Counted from the first letter of the stretch, positions 42,475-50,785 are shown. The stretch: 64,000 nucleotides of DNA from Pseudarthrobacter sulfonivorans (GCF_014712225.1 NZ_JACXBW010000014.1:1-64000); one strand, 5' to 3'. The notes: a model not told the origin generated them from the sequence alone. Made by a program: numbers and translations.

Positions 42475-43278
42475 TCAGCCTCCTCCCACTGCCGCCGCCA
42501 CCTGGGCCGCGATTTCGGCCGGTGGACCCGCCGAGGCAGGGCGCCAGCTGTCGAGCAGGGCGTAGGCGATGATGCGTTCCTCGGCACCGAAGCGCGGATT
42601 GCAGCTGGTCATGGTGAGGTAGCTTTCGGTCGGAGTGACGCCCGGGCGCGTAGGCACGGGTTCCAGGACGTCGGTGCGGGACGGCATCACGATCTGGTTG
42701 TTTCGGAACACGTAGATGTAATAGCCGTCCTTGGTCTGGACATAGATCTTGTCGCCGGGTACCAGGGTGTGGATGTTGTCCAGGACGGCGCCGTGGGTCT
42801 GGCGGTGCCCGGCTACCGCGAAGTTACCCACCGCGCCGGGCATGGCCGTATTGGCGTAGTGGCCCAGACCGAGAGTGTCCAGGACATCGCCCGTAGTTCC
42901 CTGCACAATGGGGCGCGTGTAGTTGTTGCTGAACCGGGGAATATACATGATGCCGATGGTGCCGGCTTGGCCGGGTGCCGTACCGACCACGGGGTCGCCG
43001 TAGTCCACCGGCTCCGCCGGCGCTGCCGGTTCCGCGGCGGACGGCTCCGGTGCCGCATTGCCCAGTTCCTGGGCGAATTCCTTGATGACGGCACTCTGCC
43101 TGGCGTCGGACTCCACGTTGGTCCACCACAGTTGCCAGCCCACAAAGAGCAACAGCACAATCCCTGCGGTGATGAGCAGCTCGCCGACTACCTGCACGGT
43201 CCCGCGCAGGATGCCGCGGCCGGGCCGCTCACGGGCGGGCCGCACGGCGGCGCGCCTCGCCCTCTCCTGCACTACCAC
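42475..43278 (-). CDS. Class E sortase
   Basis: 267 aa from a GTG at 43278 with a strong GGAGGAGAA site; the frame to 43389 would run into crgA's upstream region. The basic cytoplasmic N-terminus is followed by one helix (VVGELLITAGIVLLLFVGWQLWW, 30-52), a proline/alanine linker and the sortase barrel. Catalytic His158 lies in AVAGHRQTHG, Cys226 in TMTSCNPRFG, and Arg235 in the same loop. Class E enzymes of high-GC actinobacteria attach proteins with LAXTG-type signals or act in housekeeping. No substrate with a sorting signal is seen nearby. Confidence 0.93.
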   Translation of the reverse strand: MVVQERARRAAVRPARERPGRGILRGTVQVVGELLITAGIVLLLFVGWQLWWTNVESDARQSAVIKEFAQELGNAAPEPSAAEPAAPAEPVDYGDPVVGTAPGQAGTIGIMYIPRFSNNYTRPIVQGTTGDVLDTLGLGHYANTAMPGAVGNFAVAGHRQTHGAVLDNIHTLVPGDKIYVQTKDGYYIYVFRNNQIVMPSRTDVLEPVPTRPGVTPTESYLTMTSCNPRFGAEERIIAYALLDSWRPASAGPPAEIAAQVAAAVGGG

Positions 43279-43453
43279 GCGTTCTCCTCCGGGGCGGCCG
43301 CGCCGGGCATTAGTGCGCCCTGAACTGCGGCTAGAATTGACTGCTAGTAAGAATCCAGATTTGACCAAGATCGCGCAGACCGCTGGCAACTTCCTTCTTG
43401 CAGGATATCAAGCCCGCGGCGCCGAGCTTGCTCCAGTCCGCCAAGGAGAGCAC

Positions 43454-43708
43454 GTGCCCGAGTCAAAGCCACGCCGGAAGACTTCCAGCGGAGCCCAGCC
43501 CGCATCCGCGACGCAGGCGTACAAGCCCAATGCAGTCTGGTTCAAGCCCGTCATGTTCGGCCTGATGATCATCGGACTGCTGTGGATCATCACCTTCTAC
43601 ATCAGTGAAGGCCGCTTCCCCGTGCAGGCCTGGGCGTCATGGAACATCGTGGCCGGTTTCGGCATCGCCATCATCGGCTTCCTGATGACCACGCGCTGGC
43701 GCTCCTGA
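43454..43708 (+). CDS. crgA: Cell division protein CrgA
   Basis: 84 aa from a GTG at 43454 with AAGGAGA upstream; the longer frame is a shadow of the sortase gene. A basic N-terminus (PESKPRRKTSSG) is followed by two membrane helices: WFKPVMFGLMIIGLLWIITFYI and WNIVAGFGIAIIGFLMTTRW. The layout and ending are characteristic of CrgA, which recruits FtsI and other division proteins and inhibits early Z-ring formation in Streptomyces. It is divergent from the sortase operon. Confidence 0.95.
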   Translation: MPESKPRRKTSSGAQPASATQAYKPNAVWFKPVMFGLMIIGLLWIITFYISEGRFPVQAWASWNIVAGFGIAIIGFLMTTRWRS

Positions 43709-43727
43709 CCCCGCCCGAAGTCAGAGC

Positions 43728-44351
43728 ATGATCCCCGCTGCCGCCGCTGCCGTCGATGGGGACGGCACCGTAATCGGCGACGACGGACTTGCCCGTCCGC
43801 CGTGGGCTTCCGTAGATCCACTCTTGCGTGAGTACTACGACACCGAGTGGGGCCTTCCCGTCCGGGACGAGCAAGGACTGTACGAGCGCATCAGCCTGGA
43901 GGGCTTCCAGGCCGGCCTGTCGTGGGCCACCATCCTCCGCAAGCGTCCGGCCTTCCGGAGCGCCTTCCATGGTTTTCAACCGGACACGGTTGCCGCCTTC
44001 ACCGACGCGGACGTCGAGCGTCTGCTGCAGGATGCCGGCATTGTCCGCAACCGGCTCAAGATCAGGGCTGCCATCACCAATGCCCGGGCCACTGTCTCGC
44101 TCAGGGAGCGGGGAGGCCTGGTTGATTTCGTTTGGCAGTTCCAGCCTGCAACGACACCCCGGCCGGCCAGCCACACGGAGATCCCCACACAGTCGCCGGA
44201 GTCGGTGGCGTTATCCAAGGCCCTGCGCAAGCAGGGGTTCTCCTTCGTTGGCCCCACCACAATGTTTGCGCTCATGGAGGCGATCGGCATGGTGGATACC
44301 CATCTGACCGCCAGCCACCGGCGCGGGTCCTCGGGCGTCTGGCCCGCCTGA
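43728..44351 (+). CDS. tag: DNA-3-methyladenine glycosylase I
   Basis: 207 aa. It removes 3-methyladenine from DNA. The signature DTEWGLPVRDEQGLYERISLEGFQAGLSWATILRKR has the Glu and Trp that bind the base; VERLLQDAGIVRNRLKIRAAITNA follows. The Zn-binding His/Cys elements of bacterial Tag are reduced here: the C-terminus keeps MVDTHLTASHRR but the first Cys is not seen. It is 19 bases after crgA and may be co-transcribed. Both flanks of the next gene hold DnaA boxes. Confidence 0.9.
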   Translation: MIPAAAAAVDGDGTVIGDDGLARPPWASVDPLLREYYDTEWGLPVRDEQGLYERISLEGFQAGLSWATILRKRPAFRSAFHGFQPDTVAAFTDADVERLLQDAGIVRNRLKIRAAITNARATVSLRERGGLVDFVWQFQPATTPRPASHTEIPTQSPESVALSKALRKQGFSFVGPTTMFALMEAIGMVDTHLTASHRRGSSGVWPA

Positions 44352-44372
44352 TCCGGCCCCGCGCCACAGAAG

Positions 44373-44522
44373 TTGTCCCCAACTGTTGGGAAAGTTATCC
44401 ACAATGTGCATAACGTTTGCCGCACCCAAAATCTCGCCTTCGGGAGCAGGCCCTGACGCGCGGAAGCGTGGCAGAAGTGTTCCTGCACACGGTTATTAAC
44501 AGTGTGGATTAGCTGTGGATAA
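44373..44522. other. DnaA-box cluster A
   Basis: Perfect TTATCCACA at 44395-44403 (+) and 44514-44522 (-). One-mismatch boxes are at 44373-44381, 44405-44413 and 44503-44511. The unit GTTATTAACA plus two boxes (44492-44522) recurs at 45225 and 45466. It lies between tag and the AhpD-like gene. Confidence 0.8.
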
Positions 44523-44555
44523 CTCCGACGCCCAGGTTGCGGCTCATGATCCTAC

Positions 44556-45026
44556 TCAGCGTTCCTGACGCACGGGATGGTGGCTAATGATGGACACCCG
44601 GTTGAAGGCGTTGATGGTGATCGCCAGCCAGCTCACGGCCGAAAACTCGTCGGCGCTGAGGTGCTCCCGCGCGTAGGCTTCCGCATGCTCGCTGGTTCGG
44701 TGGTCCGGAAGTTCGGTGATGGATTCAGTCAGGGCAAGCGCCGCCCGCTCTTTGGCCGTAAACAACGCCGTATCGCGCCATGCCGGCAGGACAGCAAGCC
44801 GCTGCTGGGTTTCTCCGGCCTTCACCGCATCCCCCACGTGCATGTCCAGGCAGTAGGCGCAGCCGTTGATTTGGGACGTGCGTACGTAGAGCAGCTCGAT
44901 GGTCCTTCGGTCGATTCCCGCCGCTTCGGCAGCCTCCCGCACTTTCAGCCCCAGACCGTTCAGGGCCCGCCAGACCACTGGATGCTGCTTGTCGAGGAAG
45001 ATGTGCTGGGTGGTGGTGGCGCTCAT
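44556..45026 (-). CDS. Carboxymuconolactone decarboxylase/AhpD-family protein
   Basis: 156 aa from the ATG at 45026 with GGAGGA upstream; the frame to 45122 crosses DnaA boxes. The AhpD-like redox motif CAYCLDMH has Cys56, Cys59 and His63, preceded by LLYVRTSQINGC. The C-terminal helix pair includes WLAITINAFNRVSI. Such proteins reduce alkylhydroperoxides or have unknown oxidoreductase roles. True decarboxylases lack the CxxC. It is enclosed on both sides by DnaA-box clusters, which may influence its expression. Confidence 0.9.
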   Translation of the reverse strand: MSATTTQHIFLDKQHPVVWRALNGLGLKVREAAEAAGIDRRTIELLYVRTSQINGCAYCLDMHVGDAVKAGETQQRLAVLPAWRDTALFTAKERAALALTESITELPDHRTSEHAEAYAREHLSADEFSAVSWLAITINAFNRVSIISHHPVRQER

Positions 45027-45125
45027 GGCGGTCCTCCTGGCTGGGGAGCATCTGCGGGTCAAGGTACACAAACACCTTCCCATAGCCCGGAGTTTTCCAC
45101 TTACTAACATTCGACTAACCACAAC

Positions 45126-45498
45126 TTATCCACAGTTGTGGACAACAATCCACAGGGCCGATCGGAGCAGGCCCTCCATGGGCCACAGTCCGGAAAATCG
45201 GGACACGTAACTATCCGTCTGTAAGTTATTAACACTGTGAATAACCTGTTGATACACCGCTGCCCGGCTGAGCCACTTAGGCCTACAAAGGCCGGAATGG
45301 GTAAGTTATCCACAATTTCAGCAAAAGTGGCCGCTTTTTCCACTTAACCACAGGCTCATCCCCAGAGGTTATCCACAAATGTGGACAGTCGAAACTCGAA
45401 ATTTCGAAAAGTAGCTGGCTTCCGGGAGCTGAGCGCAGGGCGGAGATTGAACTACACGTGTGTAAGTTACCAACAGTGTGGATAACCCCTGTGGATAA
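45126..45498. other. DnaA-box cluster B
   Basis: Perfect TTATCCACA boxes at 45126-45134, 45306-45314 and 45369-45377 (+), and 45477-45485 and 45490-45498 (-). TTGTCCACA occurs at 45137-45145 (-). One-mismatch boxes are at 45236, 45344 and 45380. Modules GTTAnnAACA plus two boxes occur at 45225-45255 and 45466-45498. A TCGAAATTTCGA palindrome lies at 45396-45407 in an AT-richer patch. No gene is present from 45027 to 45812. Confidence 0.85.
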
Positions 45499-45729
45499 CT
45501 ACGCGCGCTGCTGACGGACGATTCGGGGCCGACCGTCGCGAAGCGCCCCGCGCAGCACCTTCCCGGGCGAAGGCAGCGCAGCAGTGCACGGGTGGAGGGC
45601 GTACGGGCAGCATGAGCGTGAGCCAGGCCCTCTCGGAGTCGACAAAGCCCCCTGTGAGCGGCGTGCTGCTGCACTGACCGTGCTGGGAGAACTGGAGCTG
45701 GACGATCCGCTGCTGGGACGCCACGCAGA

Positions 45730-45762
45730 AGACCCCGGCGTCCACTGGGGACGCCGGGGTCT
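45730..45762 (-). terminator. Terminator after the rhomboid gene
   Basis: A 14-bp perfect stem, AGACCCCGGCGTCC (45730-45743) against 45749-45762, with a 5-base loop. Between 45499 and 45730 I see no gene; a 21-codon frame at 45612 has no support. Confidence 0.85.
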
Positions 45763-45812
45763 AAGTGAAGTTTGCCGCGTTATGGTCTAAGGGATACCGC
45801 GGCAGGACGGGC

Positions 45813-46694
45813 TTAGCCCGTGGTGACCTTGAACCAGCTCACGGCGATGAGGAAGATCAGCACGGCGGCTAGACCCGCCGCCTGGATCAGGCCCTGGCGG
45901 GGACCGCGGGGCGTGTAGGCGATCACGGCAGCGCACAGGCCGCCGGTGATCAGGCCGCCGAGGTGGGCCTGCCAGGCGATCTGGGGGACCACGAAACCAA
46001 TCACGCCGTTGATGGCTATGAGAATCCACAGCTGCCGGGTATCGCCGCCCCGGTGCCGCTGCACCAGGAGCATCGCTCCGAAAAGACCGAAGATGGCACC
46101 GGAGGCACCGACGACCCCAGCTGGTTCCTGGCCCGGCACATAGAGGGGCGTAAGCAGGAGGTAGCCAACAGAGCCACCCAGCGCTGAGATCAGGTAAAGC
46201 GCCAGGAACCGTGCTCGGCCGAGGAGCGGTTCAAGGGCCTGACCAAAAATCCACAATGTGTACATGTTAAGGAGAATGTGGAGGAAGGAACCCTGCGAGT
46301 GCAGGAAAGCGGCAGTCAGCATCCGCCAGGGCTCAAATTGCCCCCAGCGTGGCTCGGCGAAAACGTTGGCATAAGCCAGGCGTCGAAAAACTTCGTCATT
46401 CGGCAACAACAATTGCAGCACGTACATCACCGCGCACAGCGCGATGATGCCGAACGTTACGAGTGGCTTGCCGGCAGCGACGGCGCCGCCGTATACCGTC
46501 TTGACGGCCGGCGTCGACCGGGCTGCTTCGTTGACGCAGTCAACGCACTGGAATCCGACGGCGGCCGCCCGCTGGCAGTCCGGGCACGCCGGGCGCCCGC
46601 AGCGCTGGCAGCGCACATAGGAAGGCCTGTCCGGGTGCCGGGGGCACACCGGAACCTGCGCGGACGGCTCAGCCGCCGGAATTCCGTAACTCAT
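45813..46694 (-). CDS. Rhomboid intramembrane serine protease with N-terminal zinc ribbon
   Basis: 293 aa. The N-terminal 55 residues carry four CxxC-type pairs (CPRHPDRPSYVRCQRCGRPACPDC, FQCVDC), a zinc-binding ribbon. Six helices follow with the rhomboid motifs EPWRMLTAAFLHSQGSFLHILLNM, the catalytic Ser198 in VVGASGAIFGL, and His244 in WQAHLGGLITG. It cleaves helices within the membrane; its substrate is unknown. It lies 8 bases after the cyclophilin gene on the same strand, an order shared with mycobacteria. Confidence 0.94.
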   Translation of the reverse strand: MSYGIPAAEPSAQVPVCPRHPDRPSYVRCQRCGRPACPDCQRAAAVGFQCVDCVNEAARSTPAVKTVYGGAVAAGKPLVTFGIIALCAVMYVLQLLLPNDEVFRRLAYANVFAEPRWGQFEPWRMLTAAFLHSQGSFLHILLNMYTLWIFGQALEPLLGRARFLALYLISALGGSVGYLLLTPLYVPGQEPAGVVGASGAIFGLFGAMLLVQRHRGGDTRQLWILIAINGVIGFVVPQIAWQAHLGGLITGGLCAAVIAYTPRGPRQGLIQAAGLAAVLIFLIAVSWFKVTTG

Positions 46695-46702
46695 GTGATG
46701 GG

Positions 46703-47248
46703 TTAGAGCTGCTCGATATCGATGCTGTTGATGGTGACATCCTCGACCGGACGGTCGCCGGTTCCGGTCCGGACGCCTTCGATGGCGTCGACGACCTTCT
46801 TGGATGCGTCGTCGGCAACTTCACCGAAGATGCTGTGCTTGCCCTGCAGCCAGTCGGTGGGGATGGTGGTGATGAAGAACTGTGAACCGTTGGTGCCCTT
46901 GCCCATGCGGATGCCGGCGTTGGCCATGGCCAGCTTGTAGGGCTGGTTGAAGCTGAGTTCGGGGTGGATTTCGTCGTCGAACTGGTAGCCGGGTCCGCCC
47001 ACGCCGCGGCCAAGGGGATCGCCGGCCTGGATCATGAAGTCCTTGATGATGCGGTGGAAGATGGTGCCGTCATACAGGGGCGTGCCGGTCTTGTCCTCGC
47101 CCGTCTCGGGGTGGGTCCAGGCCTGCTCGCCAGTGGCCAGGCCGACGAAGTTCTTGACCGTCTTCGGGGCGTGGTTCCCGAAGAGGTTGACGACGATGTC
47201 GCCGAGGCTGGTGTGGATGGTTGCTTTTGCAGTTGCGATGGCAGTCAT
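46703..47248 (-). CDS. ppiA: Cyclophilin-type peptidyl-prolyl isomerase
   Basis: 181 aa, no signal peptide, so cytoplasmic. The cyclophilin fold shows in IHTSLGDIVVNLFGNHAPKTVKNFVGLA, then FHRIIKDFMIQAGDP with catalytic Arg, NAGIRMGKGTNGSQFFIT and WLQGKHSIFGEV. It speeds proline isomerisation during folding. The position close to gyrA matches ppiA of Mycobacterium. The ATG at 47248 is the only reasonable start. Confidence 0.96.
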   Translation of the reverse strand: MTAIATAKATIHTSLGDIVVNLFGNHAPKTVKNFVGLATGEQAWTHPETGEDKTGTPLYDGTIFHRIIKDFMIQAGDPLGRGVGGPGYQFDDEIHPELSFNQPYKLAMANAGIRMGKGTNGSQFFITTIPTDWLQGKHSIFGEVADDASKKVVDAIEGVRTGTGDRPVEDVTINSIDIEQL

Positions 47249-47403
47249 AGCGCCATTCTTTCACGGCGGGTCAACGCGGAAAGCGGCTGGACCGGCAGTT
47301 CCGCGCTGGGTGAAATCGGCTGTAAATCGGCGGGAAGAATAGCCCGTGCAGGTCAATCCACGTAGGCTAACACCAGAAACGTCACATTAATCGGGAGGTA
47401 GTT

Positions 47404-48387
47404 GTGAAGAAATCGGATCGTATTGCCCGTGACCTTGAGCAGTCAGTCAACAACGCAGTTGAGTATGCGAAGGAGTGGGCATCTCCCCGCGTGGAAGCAG
47501 CAGTGGATTGGGCAGTTCCGCGCCTGCAGCACAGCCTGGATACCGCTTCTCCCAAGATTCAGGAAGGTCTCAAGACCGCGGCCCATAACCTTGCGGACGG
47601 CGTTGCCACGGTGACACCGCGCATCCAGGACGGGCTTGCACACCTCGCCCCCAAAATCCACGATGCCGTGGAGGGCACCACCCCCCGCCTGCACGAGGCC
47701 GTGGACAGGGCCACCCCCGTCATCCTCAATGCCCGGGACCGGGTAGTGGTGGAGTACCTGCCGCGTCTCTCGGACCAGATCGGCCACGCCTCGGAGGCTG
47801 TACACCGCACGCTGGAAAGTGCTCCCACCCACGTGGACGCCGTAGCCAAGCGGCTCACCGACTCCGGAGTGGTGCACGCCCTCCAGGAGCAGGCACAGAC
47901 GGCCGGCACCCAGTTCCGGGCCGCCGCGCAGCAGGCCGGCAAGGCAGTAGGTGTGCAGATCGCCGAGCCCCAGAAGCCGAAGAAGCGCGGCTGGCTGGTG
48001 TTCGGCGTCATCGCCGCTGCAGTGGCAGCCGGTGTTGCGGCCTGGAAGGCATCGAAGCCGGTGGAAGATCCGTGGAAGACGCCGTCACCGGTCACGCCCA
48101 CCCCGGCTCCGGTCCCGGCCACCACGGTGAACGAGGCGAAGGACACGGCAGAGGACGCCGCCAGCAAGGCTGCGGCCGCCACGGCCTCAGCAGCCGATGT
48201 TTCTGCCGACAAGGTGGAGGATGTTGCCGGCGACGCCCAGGTTGGCACTGACGAGGCTGGCGACAAGGCGAAGCACCTCGCTGACGAGTCGGATGACGCA
48301 GCGGCCGGCGCTTCCACGGACGCCAAGACGGCAATGAAGAACATCGCGTCCAACATGAACGGTTCCTCGGACAAGAACACCATCTGA
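47404..48387 (+). CDS. Membrane-anchored amphipathic helical repeat protein, 327 aa
   Basis: Function not recognised. Residues 1-165 form an irregular amphipathic repeat of about 11-14 residues: VEAAVDWAVPRLQHSLDTASPKIQEGL, then RIQDGLAHLAPKIHDAVEG and RLHEAVDRATP, resembling apolipoprotein- or LEA-like repeats. A helix (GWLVFGVIAAAVAAGVAAWKAS, about 199-220) follows, then a P/T linker and a second acidic A/D/K tail with AKDTAEDAASKAAAATASA. The first part could lie on membranes or nucleoid DNA. It has a GTG start 4 bases after GGGAGG. Similar genes occur at this place in Arthrobacter (from memory). Confidence 0.85.
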   Translation: MKKSDRIARDLEQSVNNAVEYAKEWASPRVEAAVDWAVPRLQHSLDTASPKIQEGLKTAAHNLADGVATVTPRIQDGLAHLAPKIHDAVEGTTPRLHEAVDRATPVILNARDRVVVEYLPRLSDQIGHASEAVHRTLESAPTHVDAVAKRLTDSGVVHALQEQAQTAGTQFRAAAQQAGKAVGVQIAEPQKPKKRGWLVFGVIAAAVAAGVAAWKASKPVEDPWKTPSPVTPTPAPVPATTVNEAKDTAEDAASKAAAATASAADVSADKVEDVAGDAQVGTDEAGDKAKHLADESDDAAAGASTDAKTAMKNIASNMNGSSDKNTI

Positions 48388-48411
48388 TTAGTCCGGCGCC
48401 GCAGCGCCGTC

Positions 48412-48448
48412 CATTGAAGGGGTTCCGCCTTGCGGGACCCCTTCAATG
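48412..48448 (+). terminator. Intrinsic terminator
   Basis: A 17-bp stem with one G-T pair (48412-48428 and 48432-48448), CATTGAAGGGGTTCCGC with its partner, followed by TTTTCCC, after the 327-aa gene. Confidence 0.92.
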
Positions 48449-48521
48449 TTTTCCCGGAGTTTGTCCGGACTCCGCCCGGTAACCGGTGGGACAGACCCCG
48501 ATCGGTGCTAAATTTGGACTG

Positions 48522-49397
48522 ATGTCAGCCGATCAATCCTCTGGGGATGCCTTGAACGACGCAGCAGAGCTGCCCCGCGTGTCCATTGTCATCCCGGCCT
48601 ACAACGAGGAAAGCGTCATCCGGCAGTGCCTCATCGCTGCCGTCTACCAGTCGGTGCCGGCCCACGAAATCATCGTGGTGGACAACCTCTCCACAGACCG
48701 CACCGCCGCGATTGTGGCGCAAATGCAGCTGGAGTATCCGGAAAGCCCCATCATTCTCCTCAGCCAGGATCAGGACCAGGGTTTGATTCCCACCCGGAAT
48801 TTTGGCCTGAACCACGCCACCGGCGAGATCCTGGGGCGCATTGACGCTGATTCCGTGGTGGAGCCCGACTGGGTGGAACAGGTCCGGAAAGCGTTCCAGG
48901 ACCAGTCAGTGCAGGCAGCAACCGGCCCGGTGGTCTATTACGACATGCCGATGCGGCGCTTCGGACTCAAGGCTGACGACAAAATGCGCCAGATGATGCT
49001 GAAGCTGGCCAAGCACCAGTACCACTTCCTGTTCGGTTCCAACATGGCCCTGCGTGCCACCGCCTGGGAAACTATCCGGGACGAGACGTGCCGTGATGAG
49101 AAGGACGAGATGCACGAGGACATCGACCTCTCCCTGCACCTCGCCGACCACGACCTCAAGGTCCAGTACTGGCCCCAGATGGTATCCGGCATGTCCGCAC
49201 GCCGGCTCGAGGACTCACCTCGCGACTACCGGTACTACGTGACCCGCTTCGACCGGACCTACAAGGCGCACAACGTCAAGAAGATGGCCCTTAAGGCGCC
49301 CATGGTGGTGTTCTTCTCGGTGTACTTCCCGGCCAAGCTCCTGCGGGCGATTCACACGGTCAACACGGCCCAACCTGTCCGCCGCGGCGGACAGTAG
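48522..49397 (+). CDS. Family 2 glycosyltransferase
   Basis: 291 aa from the ATG at 48522. GT-A fold: VSIVIPAYNEESVIRQCLIAAVYQ, EIIVVDNLSTDRTAAIV, TRNFGLNHATGEILGRIDADSVVEPDWVEQV with the metal-binding DAD, then FGSNMALRATAWETIRDE. The C-terminal amphipathic region (VFFSVYFPAKLLRAIH) may touch the membrane. It transfers a sugar to an unknown acceptor, perhaps a polyprenyl or wall polymer. It is convergent with the EamA gene. Confidence 0.92.
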   Translation: MSADQSSGDALNDAAELPRVSIVIPAYNEESVIRQCLIAAVYQSVPAHEIIVVDNLSTDRTAAIVAQMQLEYPESPIILLSQDQDQGLIPTRNFGLNHATGEILGRIDADSVVEPDWVEQVRKAFQDQSVQAATGPVVYYDMPMRRFGLKADDKMRQMMLKLAKHQYHFLFGSNMALRATAWETIRDETCRDEKDEMHEDIDLSLHLADHDLKVQYWPQMVSGMSARRLEDSPRDYRYYVTRFDRTYKAHNVKKMALKAPMVVFFSVYFPAKLLRAIHTVNTAQPVRRGGQ

Positions 49398-49427
49398 CAC
49401 CGCTGTTCCCCCGGCGGCTTGGGGAGT

Positions 49428-50381
49428 TCAGTCCGTGCCGAGTTCGGCGAGCCGGTCCGACGGCGGTTCGCCAGCCCGGGTGCCGTCCGCTGAGTCGGCA
49501 CCCCGACGGCGGCTGAGGCCTGACCGCTGTCCCATCACCACGACGGCGAGGCCGGCGAGGATGAGGGCCAGGCCGGCATAAGTGCCTGCCGGAAGTGTTT
49601 CGTGCAGGAAAACCGCAGCGAGCAGCGCCGCGCCGGGGATTTCCAGCAGGATGATCATGGACACCAGCAGTGGACTCATGGTGGCCAGCAGGTGGTTGAA
49701 GGCCGTGTGGCCCACCAGTTGGGCACAGACGGTGATGGCGAGGATCCCGAGCCAGCCAACGGCGTCGAACCCTGCCAAAGGCTGGCCACTGACCAAAGCC
49801 AGCAGCGCGACCACAACTGCGCACATGCCGTAGCAGAGCGTGGTGTAGGTGCCCGTGGTCATGGTCTGCCGGGCCCTGCCGCCGGCAAGGGTGTAGAGCC
49901 CGGCCAGAGCCCCGCCGGCCACGGCCAGGACGTCGCCCAGGAACGCGTCCGGCGAGGAACCCATATCGAACCCGGTGATGGTGACAACCCCGCCCAGGGC
50001 AATGCCCAGCCCGGCCAGCACCTGCCAGCGGTGCCTGGTTCCGCGGAAGAGCTGGAAGACGGCGATCCACGCCGACTGCAGGCAGACCAGGGCAGTGGCG
50101 GCCGCGACGGAGGTGAGCTGCAGGGAAGTGATGAAGCAGGCAAAGTGAAGCGCAAGCGCGACGGCGGCCAGCAGGGACCAGCGGAATTCGGGACCGGTGA
50201 TCCGGCCAAACTGCCGGGGTTCGCGGACCAAAGTGGGTGTGGCCATCACGGCGGCCCCGATGGCGTTGCGCCAGAAGGCGATGGCGAGGGCACTGACAGT
50301 GGTTGCGCCGAGGGTGGCGGCGATCAGCGGCCCGGATGAGGCCACGCCCAGCACGCCAAGGGCTGCTAGAAGGAGGTTCAC
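49428..50381 (-). CDS. EamA-family (DMT) transporter
   Basis: 317 aa with ten helices in two EamA repeats. The first repeat is LLAALGVLGVASSGPLIAATLGATTVSALAIAFWRNAIGA, and the second starts near LGDVLAVAGGALAGLYTLAGGRARQ. The central segment AATALVCLQSAWIAVFQLFRG is typical. It exports or imports small metabolites such as amino acids or drugs; the substrate is unknown. The C-terminal 40 residues are polar. It ends the block, facing the glycosyltransferase. Confidence 0.9.
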   Translation of the reverse strand: MNLLLAALGVLGVASSGPLIAATLGATTVSALAIAFWRNAIGAAVMATPTLVREPRQFGRITGPEFRWSLLAAVALALHFACFITSLQLTSVAAATALVCLQSAWIAVFQLFRGTRHRWQVLAGLGIALGGVVTITGFDMGSSPDAFLGDVLAVAGGALAGLYTLAGGRARQTMTTGTYTTLCYGMCAVVVALLALVSGQPLAGFDAVGWLGILAITVCAQLVGHTAFNHLLATMSPLLVSMIILLEIPGAALLAAVFLHETLPAGTYAGLALILAGLAVVVMGQRSGLSRRRGADSADGTRAGEPPSDRLAELGTD

Positions 50382-50413
50382 TGTTTCACCCTACTGGTCG
50401 GCTTCAACGAAAA

Positions 50414-50445
50414 AGTCCCGGACAGCGTTTCCGCTGTCCGGGACT
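50414..50445 (-). terminator. Terminator after tRNA-Ala
   Basis: A 14-bp perfect stem, AGTCCCGGACAGCG (50414-50427) and 50432-50445, with a TTTC loop and a T-run on the minus strand (A-run at 50410-50414). Confidence 0.9.
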
Positions 50446-50451
50446 CTCTTA

Positions 50452-50527
50452 TGGTGGAGGCACGGGGACTCGAACCCCGAACCCCCTGCTTGCAAAGCAG
50501 GTGCGCTACCAATTGCGCCATGCCCCC
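50452..50527 (-). tRNA. tRNA-Ala (anticodon TGC)
   Basis: 76 nt including an encoded CCA. The 5' stem GGGGGCA pairs with TGCCTCC (one G-T). D arm GCGCAATTGGTAGCGC, anticodon stem-loop CCTGCTTTGCAAGCAGG, T arm CGGGGTTCGAGTCCCCG. Anticodon TGC in TTTGCAA. Confidence 0.96.
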
Positions 50528-50599
50528 ATAAGAAGCAACCCGTCAATCATACCCTAGAACGGTGAAGCCTTTGGCCAGCTTCCGTTCCGGGGATCCGGC

Positions 50600-50716
50600 C
50601 TATTCGACCTGATCGGTCGACTGGTTCCAGACTGCTTTCCGGGCTTCGGATTCCTGTGCTTTCCTGTAGAGCAGGACGCCTGCAATCGCAGCTGCGAGTA
50701 CCAGCAACTTCTTCAC
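50600..50716 (-). CDS. DLW-39-like small membrane-associated protein, 38 aa
   Basis: GTG at 50716, TAG at 50600-50602. The translation begins VKKLLVLAAAIAGVLLYRKA and continues with an acidic, tryptophan-containing tail (QESEARKAVWNQSTDQVE). This matches the DLW-39 family of very small actinobacterial proteins found between tRNA-Ala and tRNA-Ile near gyrA. The exact DLW triplet is replaced by AVW. A second GTG in frame lies at 50722. Function unknown. A single N-terminal helix would anchor it. Confidence 0.8.
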   Translation of the reverse strand: MKKLLVLAAAIAGVLLYRKAQESEARKAVWNQSTDQVE

Positions 50717-50785
50717 ATGCACCCCGTTCCGGCTCTGCCTGCCGCTAAGCAAACCGAACCTTCCATGAAACCTGCACAGGTTCCG

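Noticed and set aside
45126..45498. The repeats as a CRISPR array
   Set aside because: Repeat units are DnaA-box pairs at irregular distances, without uniform spacers or cas genes.
45612..45677. 21-codon ORF beginning ATGAGCGTGAGC near the DnaA cluster
   Set aside because: It has no ribosome site, no hydrophobic or motif content, and lies in a GC-rich spacer.
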